Positions 57,431 through 64,000 of a stretch of DNA of 64,000 nucleotides are shown here, one piece after another; within the stretch, counting starts at the first letter, position 1; the number at the start of each line of letters is the position of its first letter. This DNA is from Eucommia ulmoides (lineage: Eukaryota; Streptophyta; Magnoliopsida; Garryales; Eucommiaceae). The stretch spans positions 15,422,402 to 15,486,401 of the forward strand of contig CM028334.1 in NCBI GenBank assembly GCA_016647705.1. The letters are read 5' to 3'. Under the pieces are notes generated by a model. It was not told the DNA's origin. It saw only the letters and a program-made list of their open reading frames with translations, and searched no databases. The translations under genes were made by a program, and so were the position numbers.

Positions 57431-59394
57431 ATGTCTGGTCCAATGAACCTTTATAGAGAGGAAGAAGATGTTCTTGCCAGGAGTAACAAGAAGTTGAAGC
57501 AAGACCCTCCACTTTATTCAAATCTTGACATAGAAATCGAAGCTCAAATCATAACCCAGAGCCCTAATCTAGTTATGAGTGACAAATCGAAAGTTCCTCC
57601 TGCACCTTCATTTTTGAAGAAAGTAACGGATCAGAATATTCCCCAGGAAGGGGCGGTTTCTGATCCTTAGACCCAACCGAATACTCCGAACGAGACAACC
57701 TTAGTGGCTCAGGTAAGTAATGCAAACCCTAAATCCTTTAAAGAGGTCCTAAATGGGACACAAACCTCTTCGATTAATAGGATTGAAGATGTTTATTTTG
57801 ATAATGATGAAGATCTAGTGATGAAGCCTCTCGATGATGTTGATGATTCTTCACATGGAAAGAAAATATTGCACCTAGGTTTAAAGTTCCTTCGTAATGG
57901 CTTGAAAAAATTAAAGAGAAATGGTAGGATTCTCCTATAATCAGATTTCTTGGTAGAAATGTTGGTTATAAAACTCTTCTATCAAAAGTGACTGCCATGC
58001 GGAATACCCAAGGAGATTTTGACCTTATAGATTTGAGTTATGGATTTTATATTGCCAAATTTTCTAGAGTATCAGACTCACATCGTGTTCTCACTAAGGG
58101 TCCTTGGTTGATTTATGATCACTATTTACCTGTTAGGAAATGGGAATCCAATTTCAATCCTGAAGTTGCTAGAGATTCTAGAACTTCGATATGGATTAGG
58201 TTCCCTAAATTACCTGTTGATAAAGTATGAAGCCCCTTTATTGTATTCCATTGCTAAATCTATTGGTAATCCCATAAAATTGGATGGTAATAGTGCTACT
58301 TCAGTTAGAGGAAATTTTGCTAGGGTGTGTATTTAAATTGATTTAGAACAACCATTAACCACTAAATTTGAATTTGATGGAATTTGGTATAATTCGGAAT
58401 ATGAGAGTATACATGTTCTTTGTCACTGTTGTAGTAGGGTGTCCCATAGAACGAAAATGTGCCCTTATAAAAATTCTGTTACTGTTGCCTCACTGGAAAA
58501 CAATGACCCGCTGAATACCCAGAGTAATTTGAATGCCAACATTGCAAATATGCAAAATCCTGAAAATATTGAGAAATCGGTTCAAGTTCCTAATGCTAGT
58601 GCTAATGTGAGCAATGTGGTTCAGGTTCCTAATGCTAGTGCTAAGGACCAAGACAGGGTTGAGTCGAATATTATGAATAAGGCTCATGATGACGTTGAAT
58701 TCGGTCCTTGGTTGCTAGTTAAACGTACAAGAAAATTTACTTCCGATAATGCTAAAACTAATGGGCCTCCAAAAACGCATAATAATTTTATTCAGAAATA
58801 TGGAGATGTTGAAATTGGGCTAAATAGAGGTAAAAAAATCAAAGGAGTGAAACTAAGGACTTTTATATGGGCCTGGCCCATTCTGATTATAAAAATAATA
58901 GTCAGGCTACCAGCACAAAAAAATATAGCCCTGTCCAAAAGAAAAAGTCTATTGTCTCTAATGTTTCTAAACAGGTTTCTAATGCTCAAACGGGTAAAAA
59001 CAATTATAAGGTTTCTGGTCCTAAAGCTAATGTAGAAAAATGGATTTCCACTAAAGTTTCGGGCCCTACTCCCAAGGAGTTCACTTTTTCCTCAAATGCT
59101 AAGGGGGTGACCCCTATGTCAGCTAAAGAACCAACCTCTTCTTCGGTTCTTGTTCATACTACTTTTGCTGCTTCGGGTTCTATACCCATGAAAGACACGG
59201 TTTCGGTTACTTCTCTTTCACCTACTAGTGAGTTGGATTCCATGGTTATTGAAAAGTCCACTGGAAAGGTGAAAAATGATAAAATTTTACAATCTAATTT
59301 TTTCACGTTTCCCCTGTTGATGTTACATTCCCCATCTCCTCAAATCATTTCCACATCTTTTCTACCCCTGATTGCTCTTCACCATCCATCCTAA
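57431..59394 (+). pseudogene. LINE ORF1 (RNA-binding protein), degenerate
   Basis: Starts at ATG 57431 (MSGPMNLYREEEDVLAR). After stops and a frame change a DUF4283-like domain is read at 57950-58350 (GDFDLIDLSYGFYIAKF, KGPWLIYDHYL, IWIRFPKLPV), then a CX2CX4HX4C knuckle (LCHCCSRVSHRTKMCP, about 58415-58460) and a long Asn/Ser/Lys-rich tail. This is the plant L1 ORF1 plan: single-strand nucleic acid binding and RNP formation. Interrupted several times. Confidence 0.82.
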
Positions 59395-59619
59395 ACACTT
59401 CATCGAAAGATGGAGATCCAAAAATCAATTCTCACGAAAACTTTATTCTCCATCATCCTCCTTCTCAAAGTGTTTTGGGTGGTGAAGAAAATCAGGTGAA
59501 CAGTCAGCCTGTCGGGAATGAAGTCACATCCACCTCCAATTTGGAAGGTGTTTGTGGAGACAGCCAGGATCTGGGAGTAGAGTCTTTGAAGGTGCAAAAT
59601 GCTCCTACGAGCTTAGGAT

Positions 59620-60360
59620 ATGGACCTTCTACCCACTCTCTTAGGTCTTAGACCCACGAAGTTTATCTCTTGGAATTGTAGAGGGGCAGGCAACCCTATC
59701 TTTAAATCCACTTTTAAAGACATTTTTATGTTACATAAACCAGATATCTTTATTCTTTTTGAAATGAATGTTGGTATGTGCTCGATGGGATTTTTTTTCA
59801 AAAACTTGGGTCTGATTGCTTCGAGTAATATATTGTGGATGCTGGAGAAAGGTAGCTTGAATGTCGTTTCAGCTAAACATCAAGCCATCCACACTATTGT
59901 GAGTAGTAATAATCATGTGGAGTGGCTTCTATCGGTTGTTTATGAGAAGCCTAATCACAAATTAAAACAATAACTCTATAATGATATGAAATAAGTATCT
60001 CTTCAAAATTCTTCTCTTTGGTTGGTGACTGGTGATCTCAATGATATTGCCTCCCAGAGTGAGAAGACGAGCTCCTGTTCTCCTTCTGACATTGCCCGCA
60101 TTAACTGTTTAAACCGTAACCTCAATGACTGTGGTTTATTAGATATGTGATCTAATGGTTCCAAAATGACTTGGACGGATACGGTTAGGAGTGGTATTAG
60201 AATTGGCAAAAGGTGGGATCGAGCACTTGCTAATGATAAATGGAATGAGATCTATTCGAATATGGGTGCTGAAACCTTCCTACGTATGTACTCTGACCTT
60301 TCCCCTTCTTCTCATTAATTGCTATGGTTTCTCTCCCCCTCCTTGGATTAGATTTTTTCG
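59620..60360 (+). pseudogene. LINE ORF2: APE-type endonuclease
   Basis: Motifs FISWNCRGAGNP, LVTGDLNDI and IGKRWDRALAND correspond to conserved blocks of the exonuclease-endonuclease-phosphatase fold, followed by SDLSPSSH. The usual Glu block is weak (ILFEMNVG). Stops and frame changes occur near 59971-59993, 60147 and 60318. Confidence 0.85.
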
Positions 60361-61339
60361 CTTTGAAGCTATATGGTTAACACATGATAATTTCAAACAT
60401 CTTATGTTGGATAACTGGGTTGATGATAAGTCCAACTTGGACCTGAAACTTAAGAATTTCATTTTTGTTATCAAAGAGTGGAATTCTAAAACTTTCTGTA
60501 ATATATCTAAAATCAAAAGAAATCTTTTAGCTAGATTGAAATGTATTAAAAAAATGTAGGATATTCTTTTTACTCATAATTCTAGTTGTCTTGAGCTATC
60601 CCTTCAAAAGGAGTATAGAGATATTCTCATTAGGGAAGAAATTCACTGGCATAAAAAATCTAGAATTCGGTGGCTTAAGCTTGGGAATAAAAATAATAAA
60701 TTTTTTCACTGTATGACTCTTAATAGAAGAGGTAGAAATAAAATTTCCTTACTTAAGAAAGATAATGTTTGGATTAGTGACAAAGATGAGCTTAAATTAC
60801 ATGTTAGAGATTATTTTCAGAAACTTTTCTATGATGACCTTTCCTTTGTTACTAATTATATGCCTAATTATCATTGTCCTAAAATTGATAGTTCTTATCA
60901 TTTCGATTTTTGTAGTAATCCTTCAAATTTGGAATACTCTTAAGGATATGAAAGATTTAAAGGCTCCTGGTCCGGATGGCTATCAGCCTATTTTCTTTAA
61001 AAGAAACTAGAATGTTGTGGGTAATGATGTCTGTAATTTTGTTAGAAACTGTTTTGCAAATGCCGATATGCCTACAACTTCTAACAAAACTTTTATTTCC
61101 CTTATCTAGAAAATTGATGTTCCGAAAAACATTAGTCAATTTCGTTCTATAAATCTTTGCAATACCACTTATAAATTGGTCACTGAATTGCTTGTGAATA
61201 GACTTCTACCTATGTTGGATAAAGTTGTGGGCCCGTTCCAAAGTAGCTTTGTGCCTGGTAGGACGAGTACGAATAATGTCATTATCACTTAGGAGATTAT
61301 TCATTCTCTTAGAAAGTCTAAAAGCAAGGAGGGTGGTAT
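60361..61339 (+). pseudogene. LINE ORF2: linker and N-terminal RT
   Basis: Shows RIRWLKLGNKNNKFFH, LKAPGPDGYQPIFFK and FQSSFVPGRTSTNNVII, the first RT blocks of plant L1 elements, with stops near 60557, 61008, 61108 and 61291. It breaks off at 61339 where the solo LTR is inserted. Confidence 0.87.
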
Positions 61340-62930
61340 TGTAATGACCCGATTTCCTAGGGCCATTACTCGGTTTCTCCTTTCGGAGAATTCATACTAA
61401 AATCGAACAACAAATATTTTATTTTATAAAATCGGATAAATTTCACAACAACGACGATAATTTTAATTATCGATTTATTGAGTTAATTTTTACAACGGTA
61501 AATAGTCAGTACAATATACAATTGAGAATTAATTATATATAATTTTTAATAATCCATTTAATAATTTTACAACACGAAATTGATAACTATACTCAATTTA
61601 CCGACTTAATTTTTACGACCAAAAATAAGTCAATTGTATATTGTTACAGGACTATTGTAATAAATAGTCCATAATTGATAAATTATCATAATCAATATAA
61701 TTACAGTCAATGAGAAATTGTATTATGCAACAAAACGTTAATTATCACAATCAACATAATTCTATAATTTATAAGCACCTTAAATGAGGTACCTATAGTC
61801 TCCTTAAATGAGGTTTTATCAATATAATGAAATAATTCATTTGATAAATTTTACTCGTTATCAATCAACATTAATTTGTTAATTAATATTGATATATCAA
61901 ATTTTACTATTTGATATTCATAAATAATATATTATCATAATAGATATTATTTTATCATAATATCATCAAAATTACGAATATTGTTACTCGCCTTGTAATT
62001 GTGATTTTGGCTACAAAACGTTAGTATTGATTGTTCATAATATTACAAGTAGAAATTTAAATAAAATTTTCGTTGCCGTTTCGCTCTCACCGGCTCTACA
62101 ATCAAAATTGTAAGGTTGTGAGCCAACGATAAGTAGAATTTCAACTCCTCTAATACGTGCATTTAATTAATACAACAAATGAAACATATATGCATGATTT
62201 TCACATAATTTTCACATAATCACCATTATTTAATGGAAATTAACAGTTAAAATTGAACAACAATTTTAGTATGAATCACATAATCAAGAGAGAGATTAAA
62301 TACAAATATTAAAAAAGTTAAAAATTCTACCTGAAATTCAAAACTGAAATCCGAATAGAAACCATGCAAAATATATACTTCCAATGACTTTAATATACAT
62401 ATGTTTTATATACACATATAAGCTTAATACATATATAATGAAGCTTCATTTACCTCTCCCTTCCATCCTACAATTATATGATATTTTTATAATATATATT
62501 TAGGTCCATCAAGTTTTATCTTTCCACCGCCACTTTAATTTTTTATTACTTTTATGTGTGTGTAATGTAAGGTGGTAAATTTGTGGACACCTATTTTTTC
62601 CTTTTCATGGCCATAAACCGGTTCCTTCTATATTAAGAATTTCAAAATTACATTTAATACCCATATTTATAAAATAATTCATATTAGGTCCAATAATTAC
62701 ACTTATTTCCCCAAAATTATTAAATAATATTTATAAATTTTCATAATATACTAAATAATCCAAAACTATTACACTTATATAAAATAATATCTTTCAAAAT
62801 ATAAATTTAACATTTTACTCCAAAAATTATAAAGTATATATTTATACCGTAAATTCATAAAACCGTCCCCAAAAATATTAGACTTATATAAAATAATATT
62901 TTTCACAATATAAATTTTCGGAGTATTACA
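61340..62930 (+). mobile_element. Solo LTR (1.59 kb) inserted in the LINE, GGTAT duplication
   Basis: GGTAT at 61335-61339 and 62931-62935 is a perfect 5-bp duplication. The unit starts TGTAATGACCCGATTTC and ends CGGAGTATTACA. Removing it and one GGTAT restores the LINE reading frame across the break. It is homologous to 18725-19600 but longer in the middle. No coding domains. Confidence 0.9.
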
Positions 62931-64000
62931 GGTATCATATTGAAAATTGATCTTGAAAAAGCTTATAACATAATTAATTGGAATTTTCTTAAAGATGCCC
63001 TTATTAGTTTTAACTTTCCTAACCTTTGGGTGAATTCGAATGTCCTGTGTGACTAATGCCTCCCTTTCTATCCCTTTATCTCTTCACCTTTTGTACGGAG
63101 AGATTTTCACATTTGATTGTTGATAGTATGAATAGAGGTATTTGGAAAGGTTTGAGAGCTGGAAAAAGTGGTCCTATTATATCCCATTTGTTCTTTGCTG
63201 ACGATCTTGTCCTGTTTGCCAAAGCCAATAATGCCCAAATTGATAACATTTTAAATGTTTTGAATATCTTTATTTATGTCTAGGGACAAAAAATTAATTT
63301 TGCTAAATTAAAAATTTATGTTGCCCCTTGCATTCTCCGTTGGAAAGCGAGAGATATTAGTAATCACTTGAATATTGGTCTCACTGAGGACTTGGGAGTG
63401 TATCTTGGCTTTCCGCTAGTGCATGGGAAACTTAATAACCTCCATGTTCATCATGCTATCCAGAAAATTCATAGTAGACTTTCTAAGTGGAAAACCAATT
63501 TGTTATCGGTGGCTGGTAGAACTGCGCTTATTAAATCTGTTATTGATAATAATCCCAAATCTTGGATAAAAAAATGGTAGTTCTCATATCTGGAGAGGTA
63601 TTTGCTTTACTAAGAATATTTTAGAAAAATGTATTAAATGGAAAGTGGAGAATGATACTTCTATTAACATATGAATTGATTGGTGGTGTGGGGATAAACC
63701 TTTAAGGTGTCAGGAAATTCAAGATACTTTTGATCTTAAAGTTGTTGATATTGTTGATGATGTTGGAAACTGGTTTCTGAACTTTATCCTCCACCTTAAT
63801 GACATTGACACTGAAATGAAAATTAAGGCCATGTAGCCTCCCTTTTTCAATCTTATTGATAAACCCCTGTGAATGTCGGATAATTCACGGCTATTTTCCA
63901 TTAGATCGGCTGACCATCTGAGTATATTGGATAATGAAGATGAAAGTTCTGATAATAGATGGAGTTGGATTTGGAAATTGAAGATCCCTAAAAATATGAA
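62931..64000 (+). pseudogene. LINE ORF2: RT core and start of the zinc-binding region
   Basis: LKIDLEKAYNIINWNFL resumes the RT after the inserted LTR. About 40 codons that usually carry the RGxRQGDP block are missing before LYLFTFCTERFSHLI (63073-63117). The catalytic FADDLVLF lies at about 63195-63218. YLGFPLVHGK and LSKWKTNLLSVAGR follow. Near the window end WSWIWKLKIPKNM begins the zf-RVT region. Many stops. Confidence 0.87.

Larger units (their letters stand above)
57360..64000 (+). mobile_element. L1-type LINE, degenerate, 3' end outside the window
   Basis: ORF1 with a DUF4283-like domain and zinc knuckle, then ORF2 with an APE-type endonuclease, reverse transcriptase and the start of the zf-RVT region, in the plant L1 order. 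Many stops and frame changes, and at least one deletion within the RT. A solo LTR (61340-62930) splits it. The element runs to the window end. Confidence 0.9.

Noticed and set aside
58439-59035. Independent host zinc-knuckle gene
   Set aside because: It continues the LINE ORF1 DUF4283 plan and is followed by LINE ORF2.

Overview
The window is nuclear DNA from a flowering plant, probably a eudicot. It is AT-rich and crowded with plant-type transposable elements: a Tat/Ogre gypsy element, Copia, L1-type LINE, TRIM-like, hAT and Tourist-like elements, and solo LTRs. The one intact host gene has plant-type splice sites and a plant DCP5/SCD6 (LSM14-family) protein. The species cannot be named from the sequence.

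Layout. 1-13078: a Ty3/gypsy element of the Tat/Ogre lineage on the + strand. Its left LTR is cut by the window edge (1-1398) and its right LTR is complete (10757-13078). Gag, protease with a G-patch, reverse transcriptase, two RNases H and integrase are all recognisable, but eight in-frame stops and one frameshift break them. A 154-bp intron lies between protease and RT. 13079-19600: a nested cluster of older repeats. It holds two distantly related LTR-like units in opposite orientation (13436-16415 and 16610-18696) and a solo LTR with a perfect 5-bp target duplication (18725-19600). 21094-48420: a 12-exon DCP5-like gene on the + strand, predicted 671 aa, spread over 27.3 kb. Its introns hold a degenerate Copia element (26643-31218), an unclassified TIR element with TCGGTTGACCGA motifs (24006-26389), TRIM-like elements, a tRNA-derived SINE, a hAT-like element with an 8-bp target duplication and several fold-back sequences. 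48421-57350: repeats and AT-rich intergenic DNA, including a Tourist-like MITE and a second, diverged TCGGTTGACCGA element. 57360-64000: an L1-type LINE on the + strand, running off the window end, with a 1.59-kb solo LTR inserted in its RT (perfect GGTAT duplication).

The most biologically interesting object is the host gene. Between its low-complexity middle and the DFDF box are five consecutive 66-nt, phase 0-0 exons, each coding a related 22-residue GAD/YRGH/GRGN-type unit. This looks like serial exon duplication that lengthened the RNA-binding RG region of a P-body mRNA-decapping factor. One of its introns uses a GC donor. The mobile elements do not act together in a pathway. They are layered insertions whose target duplications let much of the insertion order be read. 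No CRISPR array, rRNA or intact tRNA gene was seen. All coordinates, counts and alignments were made by eye.
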